Below, one piece after another: positions 35,399 to 44,099 of a stretch of DNA of 64,000 nt. Source of the DNA: Corynebacterium suedekumii (lineage in GTDB: Bacteria; Actinomycetota; Actinomycetes; Mycobacteriales; Mycobacteriaceae). Positions within the stretch are counted from its first letter, which is position 1. Every line of letters starts with the position of its first letter. Made by a program: the position numbers and the translations under genes. The stretch spans positions 992,001-1,056,000 of the forward strand of contig NZ_CP126970.1 in NCBI RefSeq assembly GCF_030252185.1, given 5' to 3'. The notes below the pieces were generated by a model. The model saw nothing but the letters and a program-made list of their open reading frames with translations. It did not search any database and was not told where the DNA came from.

Positions 35399-35616
35399 GG
35401 ATGCATAGTCTAGACCTGAAGTCTGTGAAACGTAAGTGATTGATGTTGCCAATGTGGTTAGGGGTGCATTGTGAATGACGTGGTCCATCCGTCCTCCTTC
35501 CCCCTGTTGTCCGTGGGCATGTGAGTGGTGCTTCAAGAACTATCGGTGTGACGGGCCAGTATGTAACATCCGGAAACCCCCTCGAAAGATTTTTCGAAGA
35601 TTTCGTCGATCCACTG
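35399..35616. other. Intergenic DNA left of the 6C RNA
   Basis: No gene recognised. It holds the leaderless-type -10 of the SerB-like gene (35412-35407) and an AT-richer stretch with an inverted TTTTTCGAAGA-like segment just before the 6C promoter. Confidence 0.5.
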
Positions 35617-35645
35617 TTGTCTCTGTGAGAAAGATGTGCCATAAT
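35617..35645 (+). promoter_or_regulatory. Promoter of the 6C RNA
   Basis: TTGTCT (35617-35622), a 17-base spacer, CATAAT (35640-35645). One of the best sigma-A-like promoters in the window; the start would be near 35652. Confidence 0.65.
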
Positions 35646-35651
35646 TCCTCT

Positions 35652-35757
35652 TGCAAGGCCCCGATATACCGTGTGGCCTGCCCCGGCACACCCCCCCGAG
35701 CCGGGTTACTGACGGCCCGCGCACACCCCCCCGAGGCGCGGGCCGTCCCTAATTTTC
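35652..35757 (+). ncRNA. 6C small RNA
   Basis: Two hairpins each carry a loop with seven consecutive C, in the shared context ACACCCCCCCGA: hairpin 1 has stem CCCGGC/GCCGGG (35682-35705), hairpin 2 the 12-bp stem GACGGCCCGCGC/GCGCGGGCCGTC (35711-35747). Hairpin 2 is followed by CCTAATTTT, making it the terminator. This is the defining structure of the actinobacterial 6C RNA, known in M. tuberculosis as B11 and located next to Rv3660c (ssd), the same place as here. The C-rich loops are reported to pair with G-rich ribosome binding sites; in C. glutamicum a link to the SOS response was described. The 5' end is inferred from the promoter. Confidence 0.9.
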
Positions 35758-35913
35758 CGGACACCGTCAGTATGGCCGGGTCCGACCGAATCCGTCGCCG
35801 GGGGAGCGGTCTTATCCCCATAAAGACGGGGACACCTCAACAACCGGCGGAGTTGTCCACAATCTGCGCTATCGGGCATTGTCCGCACCCGTCGGCCCCG
35901 CGATGGTGGGGGC
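35758..35913 (+). other. Leader region of the tad operon
   Basis: No gene recognised. The tad transcript may read through the 6C terminator or start here; GGTGGGGG just before ATG 35914 could serve as ribosome binding site. A clear promoter was not found. Confidence 0.4.
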
Positions 35914-37043
35914 ATGTCGAATTCCAGGTGGACCCAACCCGCCGGCCGCACCACCGGTGACTTCATCCTCGTCGCCGTCGGCGACCCCGCCCTGCATCCC
36001 GAGGCCACCCATGTCGCGGCCGCCACCGGCTACGCCGTCATGGACTCGGCTGATCCGCGGGAGATCTCACGCCTGCATACCCGGGCCCGCGCCGTCCTCG
36101 TCGACGCCGACATTGCCGCCCACGTGAGCACCCTCGCCCGTCGCCCCGGCGTCTACTTCCTCGCCGCGGACCCGGGCCCCGTCGACTGGCAGGCCGCCCT
36201 GAACTGCCACGCCGAACACGCCTACGTGCTTCCCGCCCAGGCGGCCGAACTCCTCACCGAACTGGGTCACGCCGACGCCGCCCCACGGATCCCGGACCAT
36301 CCCGGATCCGGTGGAGCGGACCATGCCTCCACCGTCATCGCCGTCCTCGGCGCCGCCGGGGAGCGGGGACCTCCACCCTCGCCGCCGCGATGGCCCGCGT
36401 CTGCGCCACCGACTCCGGTGCTCCCGTCACGCTCATCGACGCCGACGGCGGCTCCGGCGGGCTCGACCTGCTCCTCGGGCTCGAGGACACCCCGGGGGCC
36501 CGCTGGCCGGACCTGCGACTCGGCGAAGGGGCGGTGAGTGCTGTCGACCTGCGGGCCGCCCTGCCCGGCACCCGGGACGGCGTCGCGGTGCTCTCCGCGG
36601 CGCGCAGCACCATCGCCGACCCCTTCCGACTCGGGCCGGACACCATTTCCCCGGTCCTCGACAGTATCCGTGGGGCGGGTGGGACGACGATCGTGGACAC
36701 CAGCACAGCCGACCACCACACCGCCCTGACCGTGCTCGACGCCGCCGACCAGGCGATCCTCCTCATCCCCGCCGAGGTCCGCCCGGCGGCGGCCGCAGCC
36801 CGGATCACGGCTGACCTGCGACGAACCCGCACCAGCGTGGCCGGCATCGCGCGCCACCGAGGCTGGGCCGGGTTGAGCAGCGACGACCTGGAGAAGATCA
36901 CCCAGTGCGACATCATCGCCGAACTCGGGACCATCACCCGTCTCGCCCGCACCGTGGAGCTGTCCGGACTCCCGGACCAGCTTCCCCGACCTCTGCTCAC
37001 CTGCGCGCGGGCAGCCCTGGCCGAGGCAGGAACGCGGTCATGA
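35914..37043 (+). CDS. TadZ/Ssd-like ATPase (MinD superfamily), frameshifted
   Basis: N-terminal domain (about 1-140) plus a ParA/MinD-type ATPase part with TLIDADGGSGGLDLLLGLED. At 36358-36361 four G occur where five are needed; with the extra G the deviant Walker A reads GAAGGAGTSTLAAAM and the two frames (35914-36537 and 36390-37043) join into about 376 residues. In M. tuberculosis the homologue Ssd (Rv3660c) affects septum site selection, and in pilus systems TadZ places the machine at the pole. The stop overlaps the tadA start (ATGA). Confidence 0.8.
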
Positions 37044-38182
37044 GCACCCTCATGGAACGGGTGCAACGGCGCCTCATCGACCTGCCCGGCGCGGCGACCG
37101 ACCCCGCCGAACTGGCCCGACTCATCCGGGAAGAGGCCGGGGTCATCTCCGACGTCGACGTGCTCGCCCTGCTGCGGCGCCTGCGACACGACTCGACGGG
37201 GATCGGCCCACTGGAACAGATCCTCAGCCTGGACGGGGTCACCGACATCGTCGTCAACGCCCCCGACCGGGTGTTCTTCGACCGCGGACACGGCCTGGAA
37301 CGCGCCGACCTGACCTTCACCGACGACGCGGAGGTCCGCCAGCTGGCCACCCGGCTCGCGGTCTCCTGCGGCCGCCGCCTCGATGACGCCCAGCCCTTCG
37401 CGGACGGTCGCCTGACCCGGGACGACGGCAGCATCATCCGCGTCCACGCCCTGCTGTCCCCACCGGCGGAACGCGGCACCTGCCTGAGCCTGCGGGTCCT
37501 GCGCCAGGCGGCGACGACGTTGACGGAACTGGCTGACCGCGAGACGGTGAGCCCCGAGATCGCAGACCTGCTCCGCGGCATCATCCACCAGCGACGGGCA
37601 TTCCTCGTCGTCGGCGGAACCGGCACCGGCAAGACGACGATGCTCGCGGCACTGCTCGCCGAGGTCGACCATCGCGAACGCATCGTGTGCATCGAGGACA
37701 CCGCCGAACTGCACCCGCCCCACCCGCACGTGGTGACCCTGGTTTCCCGCGCCCGCAACATCGAGGGCTCCGGCGAGATCACCATGTCCACCCTGCTGAG
37801 GCAGGCGCTGCGGATGCGACCCGACCGCATCGTCGTCGGCGAGATCCGCGGCCCGGAGGTCGTCGACCTGCTCACCGCCCTCAACACCGGCCACGACGGT
37901 GGAGCCGGCACGGTCCACGCCAACTCCCTCGAAGAGGTGCCTGCCCGTATGGAGGCCCTCGCCGCCCTCGGCGGACTCGACCGGCACGCGTTGGCCACCC
38001 AACTCTCGGCTGCGGTGGACGTGGTCATCGTCATGCGGCGAGACCCCACCGGCCGCCGTCATATCCATCAGATCGGCGAGCTCAGCGGCCATCCCGTCAC
38101 CGCCCGTGCCGTGTGGGACGCCGATCACGGCCCGCTGGCCGGTTTCGACGAGTTCGCCGCCGCCCACCGGAGGCCGGCATGA
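37040..38182 (+). CDS. tadA: Tad secretion ATPase TadA
   Basis: 380-residue hexameric ATPase of the type II/IV secretion family that powers pilus assembly. Walker A GGTGTGKTTM (from about residue 192), Asp box IVCIEDTAEL, Walker B RMRPDRIVVGEIRGPEV and the His box HDGGAGTVHANS are intact. It overlaps the genes on both sides by four bases. Confidence 0.9.
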   Translation: MSTLMERVQRRLIDLPGAATDPAELARLIREEAGVISDVDVLALLRRLRHDSTGIGPLEQILSLDGVTDIVVNAPDRVFFDRGHGLERADLTFTDDAEVRQLATRLAVSCGRRLDDAQPFADGRLTRDDGSIIRVHALLSPPAERGTCLSLRVLRQAATTLTELADRETVSPEIADLLRGIIHQRRAFLVVGGTGTGKTTMLAALLAEVDHRERIVCIEDTAELHPPHPHVVTLVSRARNIEGSGEITMSTLLRQALRMRPDRIVVGEIRGPEVVDLLTALNTGHDGGAGTVHANSLEEVPARMEALAALGGLDRHALATQLSAAVDVVIVMRRDPTGRRHIHQIGELSGHPVTARAVWDADHGPLAGFDEFAAAHRRPA

Positions 38183-38934
38183 CCGCCCTGCTCCTGGCCG
38201 CCGCCTGCGTGGTCACCGCCGCCCCGTCCCCGCGGACGCGCCTCCTGCCCCCGGCTGCCATGCAGTGGACCCGCTGGCTCATTCCGTTCTCCGTCGGTGC
38301 GGGGCTGACCGTCTTCCTCCTGCTGGGCCGACTCAGCGTCGCCGTCGCCACCCTCACCGCGGGCCTTACCCTGGTGTGGACTGTCCGTGACACCCGGCAG
38401 CGTGCCCGCACGCGGCGCCGCGAGGCCGCCACAGTGACCTTCCTCGGTCACCTCATCGGCGAACTGCAGGCCGGCTCCCCGACGGGGCAGGCACTGACCC
38501 GTGCCGTCGCGGAGATCCCCGACAGCGCCCCGCCGGAGCTGAGCCGCACCCTTCGGCTCCTCGCCGCCGACCCCCGGGCCATCCGGGACGACCCCGGACC
38601 TCCGGAACTGGCCACCCTGCGCTCCCTCTGGGAGCTGGCGGACCGGCGGGGCCTGCCCCTGGTTCCGCTCATGCAGCAGGCGAGGGCGGGTATCGACGCC
38701 CGCGTCCGCCACCGTGGCGCCACCACCGCCACGCTGCAGGGACCGCAGGCCACCGCCGTCATTCTCACCCTGCTGCCCGTGGCCGGCGTCGGCATGGGCA
38801 CCGCCATGGGGGCGGATCCGCTCGGCTTCCTGTTCGGCGGTGGCCTCGGCGGCATCCTGCTCGTCGCCGGCGTCGGACTGGCCAGTGCCGGATTCGCCTG
38901 GTCCCGCCACATCATCACGAAGGCGGCGCCATGA
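38179..38934 (+). CDS. tadB: TadB-like pilus platform protein
   Basis: 251 residues, membrane helices near both ends and a cytoplasmic T2SSF-type domain between (FLGHLIGELQAGSPTGQALT, LAALRSLWELADRRGLPLV-like). Forms the inner-membrane platform with TadC. Shorter than TadB of Gram-negative bacteria, as usual in actinobacteria. Overlapping start and stop codons with neighbours. Confidence 0.8.
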   Translation: MTALLLAAACVVTAAPSPRTRLLPPAAMQWTRWLIPFSVGAGLTVFLLLGRLSVAVATLTAGLTLVWTVRDTRQRARTRRREAATVTFLGHLIGELQAGSPTGQALTRAVAEIPDSAPPELSRTLRLLAADPRAIRDDPGPPELATLRSLWELADRRGLPLVPLMQQARAGIDARVRHRGATTATLQGPQATAVILTLLPVAGVGMGTAMGADPLGFLFGGGLGGILLVAGVGLASAGFAWSRHIITKAAP

Positions 38935-39479
38935 AACTCCTGCTGCTGGCAGCGGCCCTGCTCATCGCCACCCCACGCCCCACCGGGCGACTCGACCGCC
39001 ACGGGCCCCGCATACCCCGCGCCGGGCCGACCCCGGACGTGGACCCGCTGTCGCTGGCCGCGGACATCGACCTGTTCGCCACGTGCATCCGCGCCGGCCT
39101 GTCCACGGCGGCCGCGGCCACCGCGGTGGCCGGGGCGGCCGCCGACCGGGCGACCGTCCACCGGTGGCGGCAGGTCGCAGCTCTGCTGGCCATCGGCGTC
39201 CCCGCCGACCGGGCGTGGGCCGAGGTCGCGGACGTCCCCGGACTGTCCGATCTCGCCGGCCTGGCACGCATGTCCGGCCGGTCCGGGGCGGCGATGGCCG
39301 ATGCCTGCGGTCAGGTCGCCGACGGCCTGCGCGCCAGGGCGGCCGATGACGCCACCGCCCGGGCCGAACGCGCCGGGGTGCTCATCGCGTTGCCCCTGGC
39401 CACCTGTTTCCTGCCCGCCTTCTTCCTCCTCGGCCTGGCCCCCGTGGTCATCAGCCTGGGAACCCAGTTACTCACCTAA
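38931..39479 (+). CDS. tadC: TadC-like pilus platform protein
   Basis: 182 residues with a T2SSF-type domain (DLFATCIRAGLSTAAAATAV, LARMSGRSGAAMADACGQVA) and two C-terminal hydrophobic segments (LIALPLATCFLPAFFLLGL). Second platform subunit, smaller than usual. The start overlaps tadB; the flp-like gene follows after 10 bases with its own Shine-Dalgarno. Confidence 0.8.
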   Translation: MKLLLLAAALLIATPRPTGRLDRHGPRIPRAGPTPDVDPLSLAADIDLFATCIRAGLSTAAAATAVAGAAADRATVHRWRQVAALLAIGVPADRAWAEVADVPGLSDLAGLARMSGRSGAAMADACGQVADGLRARAADDATARAERAGVLIALPLATCFLPAFFLLGLAPVVISLGTQLLT

Positions 39480-39489
39480 GGAGAAAACC

Positions 39490-39678
39490 ATGTCCCTCAT
39501 CCACCGAATCCGCACCCTGACCAGCAACGACGATGGTATGTCGACCATCGAGTACGCCATGGGATCGCTCGGCGCCGCCGCCTTGGCCGCCGCCCTGTAT
39601 CTCGTGGTCAGCTCGGGTGGGGTGTCCGACGCCCTCGAGTCGATCATCACCGACGCCCTGTCCAACACGCCGGGCTGA
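39490..39678 (+). CDS. Flp-like pilin (DUF4244)
   Basis: 62 residues: a short basic leader, then DDG followed by MSTIEYAMGSLGAAALAAAL, a type IV pilin signal with Gly before the cleavage site and Glu at +5. It is the probable pilus subunit. AAGGAG six bases upstream gives it the strongest translation signal of the cluster, as expected for a major subunit. Its prepilin peptidase is not in the window. Confidence 0.8.
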   Translation: MSLIHRIRTLTSNDDGMSTIEYAMGSLGAAALAAALYLVVSSGGVSDALESIITDALSNTPG

Positions 39679-39974
39679 TGATGCGTCTCGACGACCGCGG
39701 TTCCGTCACCGTCGAGGCCGCGCTCGCCCTGGCCAGCCTGGTGATGGTGTGCGGACTCATCGTCGGGGCCGTCGCCACCATGGCCGCCCACCTCGCGGCC
39801 GTCGACCTCGCCGGCTCCGCCGCCCGCTCCCACGCCATCGGGGTGGAGCACCATGCGGTGCGCGGCGAGGTCACCATCCGCGAATCCGGTGGCCTGGTGA
39901 CGGCGACCGCGGAGGTCCCGGCCATCTTCGGCACCCGTTCACACTCGGCCGTCTACCCGGTGGAGCAGCCGTGA
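39678..39974 (+). CDS. TadE-like pseudopilin
   Basis: 98 residues with DRGSVTVEAALALASLVMVC, a TadE-type prepilin signal and hydrophobic helix, then an exported domain. The start codon shares one base with the flp stop (TGATG); a second in-frame ATG follows at once. Minor component of Tad pili or their secretion apparatus. Confidence 0.75.
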   Translation: MMRLDDRGSVTVEAALALASLVMVCGLIVGAVATMAAHLAAVDLAGSAARSHAIGVEHHAVRGEVTIRESGGLVTATAEVPAIFGTRSHSAVYPVEQP

Positions 39975-40300
39975 TCCGCCTGCGCCGCCAGCTCGGGGAC
40001 GACGGCTACGCCACCATCGCCACCGCCGGATTCGCCGCCGCCCTGCTCACGCTGTACGCGGCGGTGGGGGCGGCCGCCGCTCTGGTCATCGCCCACCACG
40101 AGGCACAGGTCGCGGCGGATCTCGCCGCCGTGGCCGGCGCCTTCGCGGTCTACCGTGGGGAGGACGCCTGCGGTGCGGCGGATGCGGTGGCGGGGTACAA
40201 CGGGGCGTCGATACGCACCTGCACCGTGAGTGGTGCGGACGTGACGGTCAGCGCCGTCGTCCGCGGAAGGGAGGTCAGTTCGACGGCGGGGCCGGTGTAG
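39971..40300 (+). CDS. Rv3654c-like TadE/TadG family protein
   Basis: 109 residues. DDGYATIATAGFAAALLTLY is the N-terminal signal/helix typical of the group annotated as helicase/secretion neighbourhood TadE-like; the rest (two cysteines, DACGAAD and RTCTVSG) would lie outside. GTG start overlaps the TadE-like stop. Its last 26 bases overlap the convergent helicase gene. Confidence 0.75.
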   Translation: MIRLRRQLGDDGYATIATAGFAAALLTLYAAVGAAAALVIAHHEAQVAADLAAVAGAFAVYRGEDACGAADAVAGYNGASIRTCTVSGADVTVSAVVRGREVSSTAGPV

Positions 40301-42641
40301 CCGTCATGGTCACCAGCGCTCCGAGCAGCTTGAGGGCGCCGGCCTTGTCCAGCGGGTTGTTGCCGTTGCCGCACTTCGGCGACTGCACGCACGAAGGGCA
40401 GCCGGACTCGCAAGCGCAGGAGCGCACGGCCTCGAACGTCGCCTCGATCCACTCCGGGAAGCGGGCGAAACCCTCGTCGGCGAAACCCGCACCACCCGGG
40501 TGGCCGTCGTAGACGAAGACGGTGGGCAGATTGGTGTCCATGTGCAGCGCGGTGGACACGCCGCCGATGTCCCAACGGTCACACGTGGCGATCAGCGGCA
40601 GCAGCCCGATCGCCGCGTGCTCCGCCGCGTGTAGGGTGCCCGGGGTGTCGGCCGCGGTCACGCCCATCGCGCTGAGGGCCAGCGGGTCGATCGTGTAGGA
40701 GACGGCCCGGGTGACCAGGCGCTGCTCGGGCATGTCCAGCGGCACCATGTCGGCGGTGGTGCCGTCGGCGAGCTTGACCATGTAGCCGACGACCCGGTCG
40801 GTGACCTCCACCTCGACGTTGGCCACCCACAGACCGGGGGAGTAGTTGATGATCTCGTCCTCGCCCGGCCGGTTGAGGATGCGGATGTCCGTCTCCGTGC
40901 GCGCGATGGTGGTGTAGTCCGGCACCTCCGGGCGGGCCAGCGCCACGTAGTCGTCGAGGTCGAGGTCCTCGATGACGAAGCTCTCCCCCTGGTGCAGGTA
41001 CACCGCGCCGGGGTGGACCTGGGCGGCGGCGCGGGCGGAGTCCATGGTGCCCAGCAGGCGGCCGTCGGAGATGTCGACGATCATGACCTCCTCGCCCGAC
41101 CCGCCCCGCAGGCTCACCGAGGTGTGCGCCGTCTCCGGGGTCAGCTCCCCCTCGAGTACCGGCACGGGGAACCAGCCGCGCGGGCGGCGGCGCAGCAGGC
41201 CGGCCTGCTCCAGCTCGACGACGACGTCGTGTGCGGCGAACGTCTCGACGTCCGCCTCACTCAAGGGCTTCTCGACGGCCGCGCAGTACACGTGGCCCCG
41301 CAGCACGTACGGGTTGCGGGGGTTGAACACCGACCGCTCCACCGGCCGGCCCAGCAGGGCGTCCGGATGGTGGACGAGGTAGGTGTCCATCGGTTCGTCC
41401 CGGGCGACGAGGACCACCAGTGACCCCTGGCCGCGGCGCCCCGCCCGGCCGGCCTGCTGCCAGAAACTCGCCACCGTGCCGGGGAATCCGGCGGTGACGA
41501 CGGCGTCGAGACCGCCGACGTCGATACCCAGCTCCAGCGCGTTGGTGGTGGCCACGCCGAGCAGCTCGCCGTCGTCGAGCTGGCGTTCCAGGCGGCGACG
41601 GTCCTCGGCGAGGTAACCGGCCCGGTAGGCGGCGATGCGGCGGGCGAAATCCGGCCGACCCATGCCGGAGAGATCCTCTGCGGTGCGCATCGCCACCAAC
41701 TCCGCGGAACGACGGGAACGGACGAAGGTGAGGGTGCGAGCACCCTCGGCCACCAGGGTGGCCATGATGTCGGCGGACTCGGTGGTGGCGGCGCGGCGTA
41801 CGGGCGCGCCGTTCTCGCCCTCCATGCCCTCAATGAACCCGGGCTCCCACAGCATGACGGTGCGGGCACCCGTGGGGGCCCCGTCCTCGATGACCGCGGT
41901 GACGGGGCGGCCGATGAGGTTCTCGGCGTGCGCGGCGGGATCGGCCGACGTGGCGGAGGCGAGGATGACGGTGGGGTGGGAACCGTAGTGGGCGGCGATC
42001 CGCAGCAGGCGGCGCAGCACGAGGGCGACGTTGGCGCCGAAGACACCGCGGTAGGTGTGGCACTCGTCGATGACGATGTAGCGCAGATTTCGCAGCAGCC
42101 GCCCCCACCGCTGGTGATTGGCCAGGATGGACACGTGCAGCATGTCCGGGTTGGTGAACACCAGGCGGCTGGCGTCCCGGATGCCGGCGCGGGCCTCCAC
42201 CGGGGTGTCGCCGTCGTAGGGGGCGGGGTGGATGCTGCGCAGCTCGTCGACCTCGCGGGTGATCCGGGTGACAGCGGCCAGCTGGTCCGATCCCAGTGCC
42301 TTCGTGGGGGTGAGGTAGAGCGCGCAGGCGGTCTGGTCCTCGGCGAGGGTGGTCAGGATGGGCAGCTGATAGCCCAGGGACTTGCCGGAGGAGGTTCCGG
42401 TGGCGACGACGACGTCGATTCCGTCGTAGGCGAGCTGCGCACACTCCACCTGATGGGAGAACAGCCGGGAAATTCCGGAGTCGACGAGAAAATTCTGCAC
42501 ACCCGGATGCACCCACTCCGGCCACTCGGCGTGACGCGAGGGGCGGGCGTCGATCGTCGACGCATAAGTGCAGGTTGATGTGGGGAAACGTCGGATGATG
42601 GTCGCGGAGAGTTCGGCGCCCAACGGGTTGGTGTCCACCAT
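40275..42641 (-). CDS. Superfamily 2 helicase, MrfA/YprA type with DUF1998
   Basis: 788 residues. Helicase motifs: ATGTSSGKS (Walker A), DECH (Walker B), ASATSADP (motif III), ELGIDVGGLDAVV and QQAGRAGRRG (motif VI). The C-terminal DUF1998 region holds four cysteines in CACESGCPSCVQSPKC, a probable zinc site. MrfA of B. subtilis acts in repair of mitomycin C damage; mycobacterial relatives are 3'-5' translocases. ATG 42641 with GAGAGGGGG upstream is chosen; the frame opens at a TTG 42674. Confidence 0.85.
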   Translation of the reverse strand: MVDTNPLGAELSATIIRRFPTSTCTYASTIDARPSRHAEWPEWVHPGVQNFLVDSGISRLFSHQVECAQLAYDGIDVVVATGTSSGKSLGYQLPILTTLAEDQTACALYLTPTKALGSDQLAAVTRITREVDELRSIHPAPYDGDTPVEARAGIRDASRLVFTNPDMLHVSILANHQRWGRLLRNLRYIVIDECHTYRGVFGANVALVLRRLLRIAAHYGSHPTVILASATSADPAAHAENLIGRPVTAVIEDGAPTGARTVMLWEPGFIEGMEGENGAPVRRAATTESADIMATLVAEGARTLTFVRSRRSAELVAMRTAEDLSGMGRPDFARRIAAYRAGYLAEDRRRLERQLDDGELLGVATTNALELGIDVGGLDAVVTAGFPGTVASFWQQAGRAGRRGQGSLVVLVARDEPMDTYLVHHPDALLGRPVERSVFNPRNPYVLRGHVYCAAVEKPLSEADVETFAAHDVVVELEQAGLLRRRPRGWFPVPVLEGELTPETAHTSVSLRGGSGEEVMIVDISDGRLLGTMDSARAAAQVHPGAVYLHQGESFVIEDLDLDDYVALARPEVPDYTTIARTETDIRILNRPGEDEIINYSPGLWVANVEVEVTDRVVGYMVKLADGTTADMVPLDMPEQRLVTRAVSYTIDPLALSAMGVTAADTPGTLHAAEHAAIGLLPLIATCDRWDIGGVSTALHMDTNLPTVFVYDGHPGGAGFADEGFARFPEWIEATFEAVRSCACESGCPSCVQSPKCGNGNNPLDKAGALKLLGALVTMTATPAPPSN

Positions 42642-42911
42642 CGGAATACCCCCTCTCGGTGGGGTTCGGGCCAAATATTTTCGGCCGGAAATGCGATTAG
42701 ACTACCGCTTAGGCCCAAAGCATGACACACTGGACCTCGGTCGCGGTTTCTGTGCGTTACGTTTACGTGCTCGCAAGGGATTTTTGACGCGAGCACCCGG
42801 GATTTACCTCTCCCTCACGGGAGATGGAGTTTAACGGGGGTTCGATTTCGACCCGGATGCCGGCAGATGCTGTCATCCGTACCACCCCAGATCAAGAAAA
42901 AGGTTATACAC
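42642..42911 (+). other. Shared upstream region of the helicase gene and cspA
   Basis: About 270 bases without a gene. cspA mRNA probably has a long leader here, as is common for cold-shock genes whose leaders change fold with temperature; I could not fix the transcription start. A TAGACT at about 42698 is a possible -10. Confidence 0.4.
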
Positions 42912-43115
42912 ATGGCACAGGGTACTGTGAAGTGGTTCAACGCCGAAAAGGGCTTCGGCTTCATCGCTCCGGACGACGGCTCCGCCGACGTCTTCGTTCA
43001 CTACTCCGAGATCCAGGGTTCGGGCTTCCGCACCCTCGAGGAGAACCAGCAGGTCGAGTTCGAGATCGGCGAAGGCGCCAAGGGCCCGCAGGCTCAGGCT
43101 GTCCGCCCGCTCTAA
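42912..43115 (+). CDS. cspA: Cold-shock protein
   Basis: 67-residue OB-fold nucleic-acid chaperone. RNA-binding motifs [10 protein letters not shown] (RNP1) and DVFVHYSEI (RNP2) are complete, starting [17 protein letters not shown] lies eight bases before the ATG. Long leader upstream; a 14-base perfect palindrome TCTGAGTACTCAGA at 43128-43141 follows the stop. Confidence 0.95.
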   Translation: MAQGTVKWFNAEKGFGFIAPDDGSADVFVHYSEIQGSGFRTLEENQQVEFEIGEGAKGPQAQAVRPL

Positions 43116-43196
43116 GTCGTCACCGACTCTGAGTACTCAGACTCCCAAGAGGTAATGCTCTAAAGAGGAAACTCAGCCACGCAGCTGACGTTCGAC

Positions 43197-43237
43197 AAGG
43201 CCGTCCCATCCCCGCGAGAGCGGGAAGGGGCGGCCTT
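43197..43237. terminator. Bidirectional terminator between cspA and dedA
   Basis: AAGGCCG (43197-43203) pairs with CGGCCTT (43231-43237), with an inner CCCGC/GCGGG stem on a GAGA loop. Serves the convergent cspA and dedA genes. Confidence 0.7.
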
Positions 43238-43265
43238 CGTCGTTGTCGGGGTGGGGCGCGTCGAC

Positions 43266-43892
43266 TCACGCCTCCGAGATGCCCCGCTGCTCGTCGCGCC
43301 ACTCGAAGAACGTCGCCTGCACCCGCTGGATGAGCAGGCCGACGACGGTGCCCAGGGTGATGCCGACGATGACGCCGACCAGCGGATGGTCACGGAAGAG
43401 GTAGCCACCGAGGTAGCCGATCATCGCGGCCTGGACGGCCCAGATGATGATGCCCAAGGTGTCGTAGAGCAGGAACCAGCGCCAGGGGTAGCGCACGGAG
43501 CCGAGCATGATGGTCATGAACCACCGGCCCCAGGGGATGAACCGGGCGACGATGATCGTCGTGGCGGCGCGGCGACGGATGTTGCGCCGCACCCAGGCGA
43601 TGGCCTTCCCGCGGGCGGAGTCGTCGGGGGTGTTCTCCACGAATCCGATGAGGCGGGTGCCCAGCAGGTAACACAGGTTGTCACCGATCATCGCCGCGAT
43701 GACGGCGACCTGGATGACGGTGAGCAGGTCGGGTACGCCACGGGAACCCGCCCACGCCCCGGCGAGGGTGATGATGGTCTCGCTGGGGACGAGGGGGAAC
43801 AACGAGTCGATGATGACCACGAGGCCGAGCACGGGATAGAAGACCGGCAGGGTCATGAGGGTCTCCACCCAGCTGACGATCTGATCGGTCAT
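43266..43892 (-). CDS. DedA-family membrane protein
   Basis: 208 residues with the DedA/VTT core: SLFPLVPSETIITLAG, GDNLCYLLG and FIPWGRWFMTIMLG. Recent work links the family to recycling of undecaprenyl-phosphate or other lipids across the membrane. TACACT (43905-43900) lies seven bases before ATG 43892; the frame open to 43997 is not used by this reading. Confidence 0.85.
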   Translation of the reverse strand: MTDQIVSWVETLMTLPVFYPVLGLVVIIDSLFPLVPSETIITLAGAWAGSRGVPDLLTVIQVAVIAAMIGDNLCYLLGTRLIGFVENTPDDSARGKAIAWVRRNIRRRAATTIIVARFIPWGRWFMTIMLGSVRYPWRWFLLYDTLGIIIWAVQAAMIGYLGGYLFRDHPLVGVIVGITLGTVVGLLIQRVQATFFEWRDEQRGISEA

Positions 43893-44099
43893 TGCACAGA
43901 GTGTAGTGGCCACCGTGGCGCCGCGTCCGGTACCGCCTGCGGCGCCGGCCCCGGGGGAACTTTCCGACTCAACCGTCCCCGACCACAGGAGGGCCATTAA
44001 ATACTGTGTACGGTGTAGCCCAGAACCGGGAACCGGCTAGAGTCTCCCGGAAAAAGCATCAAGTGCAATGTCTCATCTAGTTGAGAGGGAAGAATTCCC

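Noticed and set aside
36358..36361. Two separate genes in the tadZ region
   Set aside because: The break falls in the Walker A motif and one added G restores GGAGTSTL, so a single gene is far more likely.
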